NCBI RefSeq assembly: GCF_010389155.1
Contig: NC_057762.1
Location: 2,219,513 to 2,283,512, forward strand
Direction: 5' to 3'
DNA length: 64,000 nucleotides
DNA from: Erigeron canadensis
Taxonomy: Eukaryota; Streptophyta; Magnoliopsida; Asterales; Asteraceae
Both the position numbers and the translations under genes were made by a program. Under the pieces are notes generated by a model. That model was not told where the DNA came from, did no database searches, and saw only the letters and a program-made list of their open reading frames with translations. Of this stretch, positions 21,536 to 31,922 are shown in pieces (the first letter of the stretch is position 1; each line of letters starts with the position of its first letter).

Positions 21536-24500
21536 TTACTGTTTGTACGTTGTGTCGCAAAGAAATGATGCAATTGTTTGCGAAACATCATACATTGTAG
21601 GCCTTATTTCGGGGTTTGGATTAACACATCTTTTTGCCAGAATTAATAATGATGTTATAACTATTCTGATATCTGGGAGCGGAACAGGAAGCCGTTGATC
21701 TATCAAATCTTTAAGGTCAACCTTCTCGTTCAGCTGTGGAGATATTAAAGAGGTTACTATATCACCTGGAAGCTTTCCTTTGATGACTTCCAGCGTTAGA
21801 ACCCCGAAGCTATACACATCACACTTTTCTGTTACCTTCATTGTGTAAGCAAGTTCTGCAAATATAATAAAAAAAACACGATTAATGTCCTTAGAGCAGA
21901 CCACATGTGGTTCATTGTTGACTTGTGATCCCCTTGACCACGAGTTGGGTGTGACTTGTGGTCCACTCATTTTTTAGGCCATTCGTGGTTGCTAACACGA
22001 GTTGTTGAGTAGTTTTTATTAATTTTATTTTTCAAATTCAACGGTGGGGATTAAATAAGTGGTGGGTTCCAGACTAGAGGACTTTTCTAATGTGGCGCTG
22101 ACAGGGACCAGTGGTAGGAGGGGCTCTGCTAGCTAGTGCTCTTACGGATGATATAACATGTTAATTTGTGTATCTAATTACATTTGTGACAATAAAATAA
22201 ATGTACCTGGTGCAATGTATCCATATGTTCCTGCTAAGTGACTCAAATTCGAAGATTCTTGGTTCAAAATCTTTGATGTACCAAAATCGGAAACACACGC
22301 TTCATAATCTGTATCAAGCAAAATATTTTTGCTTGATATGTCTCGATGAACGATAGGAGGTGAACAATCATGGTGCATATACGATAAGGCGTATGCAACA
22401 CCTTTGATGATGTTCACCCTTTTCCTCCAATCTAAATTTTGAGCACTGTTGTTGTTGCTCAAAATACTAGTTAGACTACCCCCTTCAAGATACGCATAAA
22501 CCAAAATTGAGTTTTCACCACGTGAACAATAGCCAAGTAGCTTTACAATGTTTCTGTGGCGTATTCTGGTCAATGCTCTTATCTCATTCAGAAAGTCCAT
22601 ACGATTGATTAACTCAGAGGACGCATGAAACTGAAGTCTCTTTACTGCTACAGTATCACCAGATGTCAATCTTGCTTTGTAGACACTTCCACACCCACCT
22701 TTACCAATGCAATATGCTTCGTTAAACTCGTTGGTTGCCTTTAGGATTTCGTGGTAAGTCTCCCTACCATCAAATGTTGAAATCAAAAAGAAATCCTCAA
22801 TATATATTTTATTATCTGCCATTTGTGGTGATGACAGCATTCTCTTCGATCTCCATCTATAGAAAACGATAAATCCCAAGAGACCGCCAAGTAAAAGAGC
22901 TCCAAGAAGTGGAAGTGAAAGCATGAGCAAAAGCTTGCGCTTTCGGTTCGAGGCTTGTCTTCCTGATGCACATTTTTTCAGTCCGCTGACATCACCACAC
23001 AAACCTTTGTTCCCTTTCAATGCTTCTATTGAAACATTACTAAAGATTTTGCTTTTGGGAATGGGACCTTCTAACTGGTTGTATGATAGATCAATATTCC
23101 AGAAGGCATTGACTAATTCGAAGCTCTTTGGAATATAACCAGAAAGTTTATTATGTGAAAGATTGAGGTTTTCCATACGACTTAAACTTGAAAACGCCGA
23201 AGGTATCTCACCGGTGAGTGAGTTCAGACTCAGATCAAGAATAGATAGTTGATACAATCTACCTATTTGATCTGGAATTTCATCAGTAAATTTGTTGTTG
23301 CTCAAGTTTAAGCTAAATAGTTGGAAGCAATTCTCAAGTGAAGACGGAATGGACCCGTTCAACACATTTGTGGAAAGATCTAGCGACGAGAGTTCAGCAA
23401 GTGACCCTAGTTCTAGAGGTACGACACCAGAAAGTCTGTTATTGCTCAAAACAAGTACCCCCAAGCGAGTCAATCTTCCAATTTCTTTCGGTATCTCTCC
23501 AACCAAAAAGTTGGAAGAAAAATTAAGTACTTCTAGTTGAAGAGAGTTTCCAAGGGATGCCGGTATCTTACCACTGATTTGATTTCCTCCCATGTGTATG
23601 GCCGTTAAGTTCTTGCACTTGCTCCAGTTGTCCGAGATCTCACCGAAAAACTTGTTATCGGTGAGACTTATATAATTGAGGTGTGGATAGACACCAAAGC
23701 TCTCAAAAACATTTCCAGTGAGCTGGTTTCCATCTAGCCGTAGACGGATCAAGCTAGTGCAATTGAACAAGCTTTTTGGGATTTGACCCGTCAGTTTGTT
23801 ATTAATGACTACGAGTCTCTCAAGTTTTCCTCCATTGCAGATTTCATCAGGTAAACTACCAGTAAAACTGTTTTGACTAATTTCTATTCTAACTAATTTC
23901 AGCTTCCCTAATTGTCGTGAAATAGGACCTGAAAGTTGATTGACCATGAGATTCAGAATTTCCAAATTTTGTAGGTTACTGAATGAATATGGAACTGAAC
24001 CATTGAGTTTGTTTTCGCTCAACTCTAGAATAGAAAGAGATACCAAATTTCCTAATTCTTTTGGAATGGGACCAGAAAGTTGGTTTTGGAAGAGGCGAAG
24101 AATATAAAGGGATCTGAGTTCGCCTAGAGAATTAGGAATTTGACCACTGATATCGTTTGTTTGTAGCTCAAGCCGTTCAAGTAAAACCAAAGTACCCAGT
24201 TCTGTTGGGATTGATCCATTTAACCTATTATTGGAAAGAATTAAGTCGGCTAGCTTCTTTAGATTGACAAAAGATTTAGGTATAGACCCAATGAGAAAAT
24301 TGTTTTGCAAATAAAGCGACTTTAGATTAGAAAGATTTCCTAGTTCAAAAGGAATGGAACCAGAAATATTATTGTTGTTGAGTCCAAAATAACTAAGATT
24401 GGACAACTGACCGAAACATGTAGGAATTGAACCGTAAAGATGGTTAATATTCAAAGCAAGCGCGGTTAAAGATCTCAACTGACATATGGAAGGTGGAATC

Positions 24501-25015
24501 GAACCATTTAACTGATTATTGTACAAGTGAAGGGTGACAAGATTTCTTAGCTGTCCAATTCTCGGTGGGATTATCCCAGAGAATCGATTAGCAGAAAAAT
24601 CAAAATAAACAAGTTTAGACAGGTAAAGAATTTCAGATGGGATGTTCCCGGAAAAGTTGTTAAAACTAAGCTCAAAATAAGCAAGATTCGGAAAAGAAGA
24701 GAACGAGAAATTATCAAGTGTACCACTTAAACCAGACGACGAAAGGTTTAATCTGTTGATGATTCCATTAACATTGCATGAAACACCATACCAATTACAT
24801 GGAGACACCAGTATTCTTTGACCTGAAATGTTGTTCGGATTTTTGTCTGTCCATGAAGGTAGAAGAATAGTGCTATTGTTTTGGCTATAGAGGCTTGCTT
24901 TCCATCTTAGAAGGGCATCAACTTCAGCACAAGAAGCGGTCAAGAAAAGTGTAACAAGTAATAAGACTATTACTGTTGAATGTAAGAAAGCCTCCTTGAA
25001 GGATAGAGGTGCCAT
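21536..25015 (-). CDS. LRR receptor-like kinase, MIK2-like
   Basis: Two exons: 25015-22207 and 21855-21536. The 351-bp intron has GT-AG ends (CCAG|GTACAT and TTTGCAG|AACTT) and restores the conserved GYIAPE of the activation segment. I chose the Met at 25015 because it places the hydrophobic signal peptide (STVIVLLLVTLFLTASC) in the usual spot; an in-frame Met at 25066 would add 17 residues. Numbered from 25066: LRR N-terminal domain about 46-98, more than twenty LRRs to about 690, single transmembrane helix about 713-736, kinase from about 786. Kinase motifs are GKGGCGSVY, VAVKR, HRDISSKN (an RD kinase) and DFG. Total 1042 residues, close to MDIS1-interacting receptor-like kinase 2. It should sit in the plasma membrane and perceive an extracellular ligand. 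MIK2 of Arabidopsis binds SCOOP peptides; the ligand here is unknown. Confidence 0.9.
21894..22141. mobile_element. MITE in the kinase-gene intron
   Basis: About 248 bp between TTA trinucleotides (21891-21893 and 22142-22144), with short inverted ends GAGCA and TGCTC. A 3-bp TTA duplication fits PIF/Harbinger-type MITEs, but the TIR match is short. It makes up most of the 351-bp intron, and both splice sites lie outside it. Confidence 0.45.
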
Positions 25016-25339
25016 ATATCCTTTGCAAGCATGATGTTCTTTCTGACAAAATTTATAGAAGCGCATTTGACAAAATAAAATATAATAATAATAAATGTAT
25101 TCATTTGAAGTGGTTCACACTTATAAAGTGAGTATCGTGCTATTTGGTAATATCCACAAGTTGAGTAATTCTATATAGTACTTGCTTATGTTTACAAATA
25201 ATGTACTTGAAAATACAAGGAAATGGCCGATTTCATTCATTTTCGGCTATTTGTCTACTTTCATGAGAAAAAAAAGTTCATTTTTAATCTGGTAAGTGGT
25301 AACCTCTATGTAAATTTGTATATGCCTCAAATGTAATCG

Positions 25340-26578
25340 TTTTCTTCTTATCCGTATCCACTAGTTTTTAAGTTTATGTTTGTTCTTAGACCTCATCACA
25401 TTGTTTTTTTTTTGTTTTCCGAATGAGGATTTTGATGTCATTCCCGACTTATTATGTGCATACTTTATAAGTCTAGATCGACCCTCGTGTTTTGAAAAGA
25501 ATATAGTTGGCAAAATCTTTTCATAAGTAGTTACCTTATGTTCCACAAATGATCTTAAAAATCTCTATGGCCATTTAGACAAACTTTTTCGTCACTTCTA
25601 ATTAAACTTCGCTATATATGTCCCAAAAACATTTCACCATTGCATTAGTAAAGTTTGTTCGATTATAGATGTCGCTTTATTATAATAACTTTTTAGTTTA
25701 TAATTTGTTAGATTATTAAAACCGGGTGACGTCGTAGCATCCTTTATACAAGTGTTAAAATCTTTCGCTATGAAGAATTAATTAGTTATTTTATGTTAGA
25801 ACTCATTTTATTTTTATTTAATTTGATCAATATTTTATAAAGAACATTTATCTAGATTTTGGACTTTGTTAATAGACGGAGTCAATCAAGTTTTTACATG
25901 ATAGTTGTTGTGATTTGAAGGATCGCAAACAATCAAATATTGTTAAGATGGAACCCAATTTTCTTCTTATCTGTATCCACTAGTTTTTCAGTTTTTGTTT
26001 GTTCTTAGACGTCATCATATTGTTTTTTTTATTTCGAATGAGGATTTTGACGGTCATATTTTATCTTTCCGAACTTATTATGTGCATACTTTATAAGTCT
26101 AGATCGACCCTCGTGTTTTGAAACTAATATAGTTGGCAAAATCTTTTCATAAGTTACCTTATATTCCACAAATGATCTAAAAAATCTCTATGGCCATTTA
26201 GACAAGCTTTTTCGTCACTTCTAATTAAACTTCACTACATATGTCCCAAAAACATTTCACCATTGTATTAGAAAAGTTCGTTCGATTATAGATGTCGCTT
26301 TTTTTTTAATAAGTTTTTAGTTTATAACTTGTAAGATTATTAAAATCGGGTGACGTCGTAGCATCCTCATACCAAGTGTTAAAATCTTTCGCTATGAAGA
26401 ATTACATAGTTACTTTTTTTTAGAACTCATTTTTTTTTTATCAATATTTTAAAAGATTTATCTAGATTTTGGACTCTGTTAATAGACAGAGTCCATCAAG
26501 TTTTTACATGATAGTTGTTGTATGTGATTTGAAGGATCGCAAACAATCAAATATTGTTAAGATGGAACCCAATTTTCT
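25340..26578. repeat. Tandem duplication of a ~617-bp unit
   Basis: The block starting TTTCTTCTTATCCGTATCC at about 25341 recurs at about 25960. The block GATCGCAAACAATCAAATAT at 25921 recurs at about 26535. The two copies are clearly homologous along their length with small indels. No coding frame. They lie upstream (5') of the minus-strand receptor kinase. Confidence 0.8.
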
Positions 26579-27505
26579 TTTGCTCTATATGATAAGCTTT
26601 ACAAAAATGAGATAATTTGCAAAAGCACATATGAACAAAAACCCGTCAACAGAAATGATGATCTCTTTGATTCAATATCTATTTTTTTAACTATACTGTC
26701 TATACATTTTAACTAAATCTCAAACATATACACAGTGATTATTTTAAGGTGTTCATATGTTAACACGATCGAGTCCTTAATCTAGTAAATTATAATTTTA
26801 AAAGTATAGAAGAAAGTATATGTAATTCTCCCTAATGAGCCCTTCACCTCCAATTTTATTACCTCACATGTATTTGTAACCGACTACCCAATGTAGGAAA
26901 AGGCTGTTTTCTTCTCAAGTAAAACTGAGTTCATTAGGTATATGAGTAAAAATGATTCATGAGACTGAGTTTGCATGAAACCATTTTGTTAGATAAATTG
27001 CAAAGTGAACACAAAATGTATTTACCTTCTCGTAAATACATAATCCATTTTATTATTTCCGCGTATCATGCATGCGGGATATAAATCTAATTATATATGA
27101 ATCATGGACGGATTTACTCTTGGGGTAGCGGGTCACCCGTCTTTACTCTAATTTTTTTCTTGAAAAATGAAAAAATAAATAGGAAATACATACAAATATT
27201 ATCTTTGTTGTCATAATCTTATTCGTTAGAAATAGTTGGTTATTGAAGCATTAATTTTGAGATATATCTCTCCGTTGGTGAATAAAAAACTTGAATTCAT
27301 TTAAACTTTAATAGAAAAAATGAAGAAAAGTTAAAAGAAAAAATTAAAAACTTTCTTTGTTTGAGTATATAAATGTGTAATACAATAATTGTGTAGGTGT
27401 TTATGAAAACGTACATTATATTATTTCAAAGTAAAAATGATTAATCCTCCTAAAAAATAGTTAAAAATCTTACTAACTATTGGATGATGACATATAAAAA
27501 AATCT
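26579..27505. other. AT-rich intergenic DNA, no gene seen
   Basis: No coding frame or repeat boundary recognised. A stretch near 27110-27150 (GGACGGATTTACTCTTGGGG) looks like a fragment of a dispersed repeat but could not be delimited. Confidence 0.4.
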
Positions 27506-28040
27506 GGGTCAGCTTGGGATCTACATTTGTGTAGATTATGTGTAGTTTTGTGTCAAGCTGACCCAACCCAAGCTAACTAAGCTGACCCAACCTGACCCAG
27601 ACCCCAAGCTGGCCCAACCTAACCCCAACCTGACCCAACCTGACCCCAAGCTGACCCAAAACCCATAATCTACATTTGTGTAGATTGTGTCAAGCTGACC
27701 CGATCCAAGCTAACCAACCTGACCCAACCTGCCTCAGATCCCAAGCTGACCCAACCCAACCCCAAGCTAACCCAACCCAACCTGACCTAAAGCTGACCCA
27801 ACCCCAAGCTAACCCTACCTGGCCTAACCTGACCCCAACCTGACCCAATCAGACCCTGACCCCAGTTTGACCAAACTGATCATGCTGACCAACCAAGCTC
27901 ATCAGAAACCAAGTTGACCCAGACCAAGTTGACCAACCAAGCTAACCCAAAACCCAAGCTGACCAAACCAAGCTGACCTACCAAGCTGATAACCCAAGCT
28001 AAGCCAGACCCAAGCTGACCCAGAACCTGGGCTGACAAGC
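27506..28040. repeat. Degenerate CCCAAGCTGACCCAACCTGA minisatellite
   Basis: About 500 bp built from 10-11 bp words such as CCCAAGCTGA and CCCAACCTGA, with strong C-versus-G strand bias. At the left edge the word occurs once in inverted orientation (GGGTCAGCTTGGG at 27506-27518). An 18-bp hairpin ATCTACATTTGTGTAGAT occurs twice, at 27519-27536 and 27668-27685. Frames through the array are low complexity (K, L, T, Q, P) and I do not regard them as coding. Confidence 0.8.
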
Positions 28041-28647
28041 TTCAAAAAAGTTTGATTTATTTACCAAAATGCCACCGCGAATTTTTTTTCATTTTGACAT
28101 ATGTCGCGTTCTAATTGGACCTTTTCTCCATTCTCTCCTTAATGACACCTTCTTCCAGGATCTCTACCCTATATATATATATATATACCACAAACAACTA
28201 ATTAAAATAATCATAATAGTTATATATGAAAGATATATATAGAAGCTAATATTTCATAAAAGATATATTTTTTGGGTTTCTAGGATTATGATTGGATATT
28301 TTTTCATTTGTTAAGATCTTGTCCGACACATGCGGTCTTTATTTATTAAAAAAAACTTGCATATTTAAATATAAGTATTACACCCGATGTGGAGATAGAA
28401 ATTCTTTTGAGGGCCCATTTACTATTTTACGAGCTAGGGCCCCATTTTTTTCCACATTCTCGGATACGACTCTTATAAGTATGACAAACAATTTTTAAAA
28501 TGTGTCCCTCGCTAAAATTTTCTGACTCAGTCTCTGTATATGAGAACAAATTAACAATGCTATACTCATCTAACACATGACGAGCAAACTTTTTAGGGAT
28601 TGTCAGGAGTCGAATCTGCGTGGGTGCATCCGCGTGGGGGTGTTTGC
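28041..28647. other. Non-coding flank of element D
   Basis: No gene recognised. The stretch 28405-28455 (GGGCCCAT...GGGCCCCAT) resembles a fragment of a dispersed repeat. It ends at the TTTGC target site of element D (28643-28647), and the same flank resumes at 38763. Confidence 0.4.
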
Positions 28648-29590
28648 TGTTAGGTCGAAAATCGACTAAGTATAATTTGTTCAAAATAGTTGAAACTCAG
28701 TGAAGAAAGCTTGCTCAGGATTCTGAAGTCATTCAGAATATAGCTCACTGAAGTTTCACTTCAGATTCAGAATCAACCAACACTGAGAACGTTCAGACGA
28801 AAGTCAAAGACTGAAGACTGAGGAAGAAGATCATCTCAGAAGCAGAGCTCAGAGAAGATCTTACCTGAAGCTGAATCTGAAGAGGCTCAGTGAAAAAGTA
28901 CTTACAACACTTTTTCACTGATTACGAGGAAAGTCTTTTTGCAGCTTTAACTACCTTTACCCGGATAATTACTATCAACCTGAGATTGGGAAAGTTTTAG
29001 CAAAAGGTTGGGAATAAAGTATGTCAAGTCACATCAAGAAATTGACATACTTTACCTTAAACAAGCGTGTTATGGATTTGTCCTACAAATCCATCCAACC
29101 ATATTTGATACGGCATTTTGCCATGTCATCAAGACATACTTTGCCTATAAATATAAGACTTCTCACACTTGCAAAATAGCTTGGAACTTTGGCAATTGCA
29201 ACGTGTGATATTACTCTAAGTATTCTTACGAGTAATTTCTCGTCACATAGATCATTTGTATTTCTAGGTTGTTTAGATACTTTCACAAGTGTGATTATGT
29301 TTGTTCCGCAACAACTCTTGTATTTTGTTTATAAGCAATAAATAAAATACATTGAAAAATACATCTTGACTCATTGCCATAATACTTGATTATATTTAGT
29401 AATTTATATAGTTTCAAGCAATTATACTTTATTACTCTTATCCATTATCTGGATCGTAATTCTAACTAGTCTCATCTAGTTTCGATTTACTTGCCATTCG
29501 GGTTACTTGATATAATTTGTGATTATTATTGTCTAACCTTATATCTTGTTATATCTTGATCTTGTGTACATCTTGTTAGGTGGACTCACA
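28648..29590 (+). repeat. 5' LTR of element D
   Basis: Starts TGTTAGGTCG and ends GTGGACTCACA. A TATA-like box CTATAAATATAAG lies at about 29145. Upstream of it a perfect 12-bp stem hairpin (CAGTGAAAAAGT and its complement, 28888-28920, 9-base loop) stands in a region dense in CTGA/TCAG words (about 28690-28925). A 66-codon frame at 29008-29208 is repeated identically in the 3' LTR and is not a gene. Confidence 0.93.
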
Positions 29591-29592
29591 TT

Positions 29593-29605
29593 TGGTATCA
29601 AAGCC
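29593..29605 (+). other. Primer-binding site, initiator tRNA-Met type
   Basis: TGGTATCAAAGCC begins two bases after the 5' LTR. It resembles the Copia consensus TGGTATCAGAGC, which pairs with the 3' end of initiator tRNA-Met. Confidence 0.85.
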
Positions 29606-29652
29606 TCCCAGGTTAAATCATTAAGTTGTTATACCTGTTTTGATCCTACAAG

Positions 29653-30858
29653 ATGTCTGGAACCGAACAACCAAACCTTAACCCAAATGTCAATATGAAT
29701 CAAAATCCACCACCTCCACCACCAGCTCAACCCAGTGTTCATGTTCACTTTCAAAACAATCCGGTACCTAAATTTAATGGGAATAGTGACACATTCATTA
29801 CTTGGAAGGCATGTATGCTCAAGTACATTGCTGGTGTTGAAAGACACTTAACCACCATCCTTGTTGAAGGTCCTTATGTTCCCATGAATGCTTCAACTGT
29901 TGTCTTTAATCAAGATGGGACCCCTAGGTTAACACCCAAAGAGAAAGATCATTGGTCAGAAAAAGATCATCGTTTGGCTGACCTAGATTCTAAGTTACAA
30001 AACATGATTCTCTTTGATGTCCCAGAAAGCTTGAAACCTACTCTTGTTTTACTTGACAATTCTAAGTTGATGTGGGAAGAATTGCTAACACAATTTGAAG
30101 GAACAAAGGAAACTGTCACCACAAGAAAAGTTTCTTTAAATAAAAAATATGAAGCATTTTTTGCATTGCCAAATGAGTCTTTAACTGAAACATATCTTAG
30201 ATTTACAAATTTGGTCAATCAATTAAAAGCTCTTGGTGTCACAAAAGACAAAGAAATTTTGCTTGAAAAATTTTGTGATATTTTACCTTCAAAATGGGAA
30301 AATTTGATCATGGTGTTAAGACAAGGAAACACTCTTCACAGCCACACTCTTGCCTCTCTATATGGTACTTTTAGATTCACTGAGGAAAACAAAGTAGAAA
30401 GAGCAGTGGCTGAGCAAGATGCAAAGAATCACTCAACTACCAAGTCAGCTCTGGTTCATTATTCTGAACTTCAAGACACTGCCCTACTGTCTTCTGAGAG
30501 TGACCAGTCTGACTCAGTGAAGAAGATAGTAGCTGAATTGATGAAAGTTGGTATTTCTGATTATGCATCACATGAATGTGATGAGGATGATGATGATGAT
30601 CTTATTGCTATGATTGCCAAAACCTTTAATCGTTTTAAGTTTAAAAACAAAAGAAATGGCAAACAATTTTCATCAAATAACACTGTTGATAAGTCCAATC
30701 TTGAATGTTTTAAATGTGGAAAGAAAGGACATTTTATGAAGGAATGTAGATCATCACAACCTTCCTCATCACACACTGCCCCTAACCACTCTATCTTTCA
30801 GAAGCCAGATGATGGGTACAAAGCTAAGTACAAAAAGCTGATGATGAAGAAAAAGTAA
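29653..30858 (+). CDS. gag: Element D gag (capsid and zinc knuckle)
   Basis: 401 codons starting at the first ATG after the PBS (MSGTEQPNLN). A proline run at residues 17-23 precedes a Copia-type gag core with the typical KFNGNSDTFITWK start and the NESLTETYLRF segment of plant Copia gag. A CCHC zinc knuckle (CFKCGKKGHFMKEC) lies at about residues 353-366. The frame ends at TAA in a lysine run. The gag continuation (CFMAREDQ...) resumes a few bases later in another frame, which implies a frameshift at about 30850. Confidence 0.85.
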   Translation: MSGTEQPNLNPNVNMNQNPPPPPPAQPSVHVHFQNNPVPKFNGNSDTFITWKACMLKYIAGVERHLTTILVEGPYVPMNASTVVFNQDGTPRLTPKEKDHWSEKDHRLADLDSKLQNMILFDVPESLKPTLVLLDNSKLMWEELLTQFEGTKETVTTRKVSLNKKYEAFFALPNESLTETYLRFTNLVNQLKALGVTKDKEILLEKFCDILPSKWENLIMVLRQGNTLHSHTLASLYGTFRFTEENKVERAVAEQDAKNHSTTKSALVHYSELQDTALLSSESDQSDSVKKIVAELMKVGISDYASHECDEDDDDDLIAMIAKTFNRFKFKNKRNGKQFSSNNTVDKSNLECFKCGKKGHFMKECRSSQPSSSHTAPNHSIFQKPDDGYKAKYKKLMMKKK

Positions 30859-30863
30859 GGGAT

Positions 30864-31922
30864 ATGTGTTTCATGGCTCGAGAAGATCAAAGTCATGTTG
30901 TTAAATCTGATGTAGAATCTGGTCGTTGGTTGGATATTATCATGAAAAAGGTTAGTGAATTTGGTTTTGAGAATGATGAAGGACTTAAACTGGATCTTTT
31001 AGTTCGAATTGAGGCTGACATATCGTATGTTGAGACTGTGCGTTCAGAAGGTATTAAAAATTTTGAAATAAACTCTTCTGAACTGAACGCCAGTCAGGCC
31101 AGATTAAAAGAACTGAAAGATGTTCTGTTGACCCTGAAAAGTTATCAGTCAATGGTTTCAAAATTAGAATTGGAAAAGGAAGAATTGAAAATTATTTTAG
31201 AAAAAGATCAGAAAATAATCAAATCTTGGATGAAATCACCTTTTCCAGAAGCTGCCATAAAGAAAACCTTTGAAAATCAAAGAATTGCTTATGGCACTGG
31301 TGATCTTCATCTTGCTTCTGTAATAACTGATTTTGATGCCCTTCCAAAAGAAATGAGACCAGAAATTGTTTTTAAAGATCTTGGAAAAACAAAACTGATA
31401 ACTGATCAAGCCCAGGAACAACATGAGGGCAAATCTGAAGCATGTCATACCAGTGCTTCAGACAAGAAGGCTAAATCCAAGAAGCCCTCCCCTCAATCTT
31501 CAAATCAGGTTTCCAAAAACCAGAAAAAGAAGAAAAATGTCATCCCTGCTGAGCCTTCTACCTCAGATTCTGGTAGAACTCAGGTATCTGATCATGAGTC
31601 TATTTTGTTAAGGATTGAGAGTCAATTTCAAAACTTGGCTAGGCAAGTGCAAAGCTATAATGCACGATTGAAAAATGTTGAAAGCACTCCCCAAAATCCC
31701 AAACAAAACCCAAAACCTTTTTCAAAGAAAATCAAACAAGAAAAGCAAAAATCTGAAAAGAAAAAGGTTTCTAAGATCATTAAACCAACTGTTTTTGTGT
31801 CATCAGAAGTTATGACTGAAATTCCCTTTGATCCATCTGTTCCACACATACCAAAGAAATCTGAGACTCTTCAGGGAAAGTCCAGTGAACCCATCAAAAG
31901 ATGGGTTCCCAAAAAGAACTAA
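30864..31922 (+). CDS. Element D gag C-terminal coiled-coil extension
   Basis: 352 codons. It begins CFMA, a motif also found in the same place in elements A (CLMA) and C (CFMA). It continues as a Leu/Glu/Lys-rich coiled coil to about residue 115, followed by a basic K/S/P-rich segment and ends WVPKKN before TAA (31920-31922). It lies between the zinc knuckle and protease. The stop is followed at once by TTTTTTTTGTGTATGTGCAG|GG and then protease in a different frame. Its function is unknown; coiled coils in Sirevirus-type Gag are thought to mediate protein contacts. Confidence 0.7.
   Translation: MCFMAREDQSHVVKSDVESGRWLDIIMKKVSEFGFENDEGLKLDLLVRIEADISYVETVRSEGIKNFEINSSELNASQARLKELKDVLLTLKSYQSMVSKLELEKEELKIILEKDQKIIKSWMKSPFPEAAIKKTFENQRIAYGTGDLHLASVITDFDALPKEMRPEIVFKDLGKTKLITDQAQEQHEGKSEACHTSASDKKAKSKKPSPQSSNQVSKNQKKKKNVIPAEPSTSDSGRTQVSDHESILLRIESQFQNLARQVQSYNARLKNVESTPQNPKQNPKPFSKKIKQEKQKSEKKKVSKIIKPTVFVSSEVMTEIPFDPSVPHIPKKSETLQGKSSEPIKRWVPKKN

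Noticed and set aside
27550..28036. Proline/glutamine-rich open frame through the minisatellite
   Set aside because: Low-complexity translation of a 10-11 bp repeat, with no start context or flanking exon signals.
29008..29208. 66-codon frame present identically at 29008 and 38175
   Set aside because: It lies inside the two LTRs of element D, so the identity reflects LTR homology and not coding constraint.
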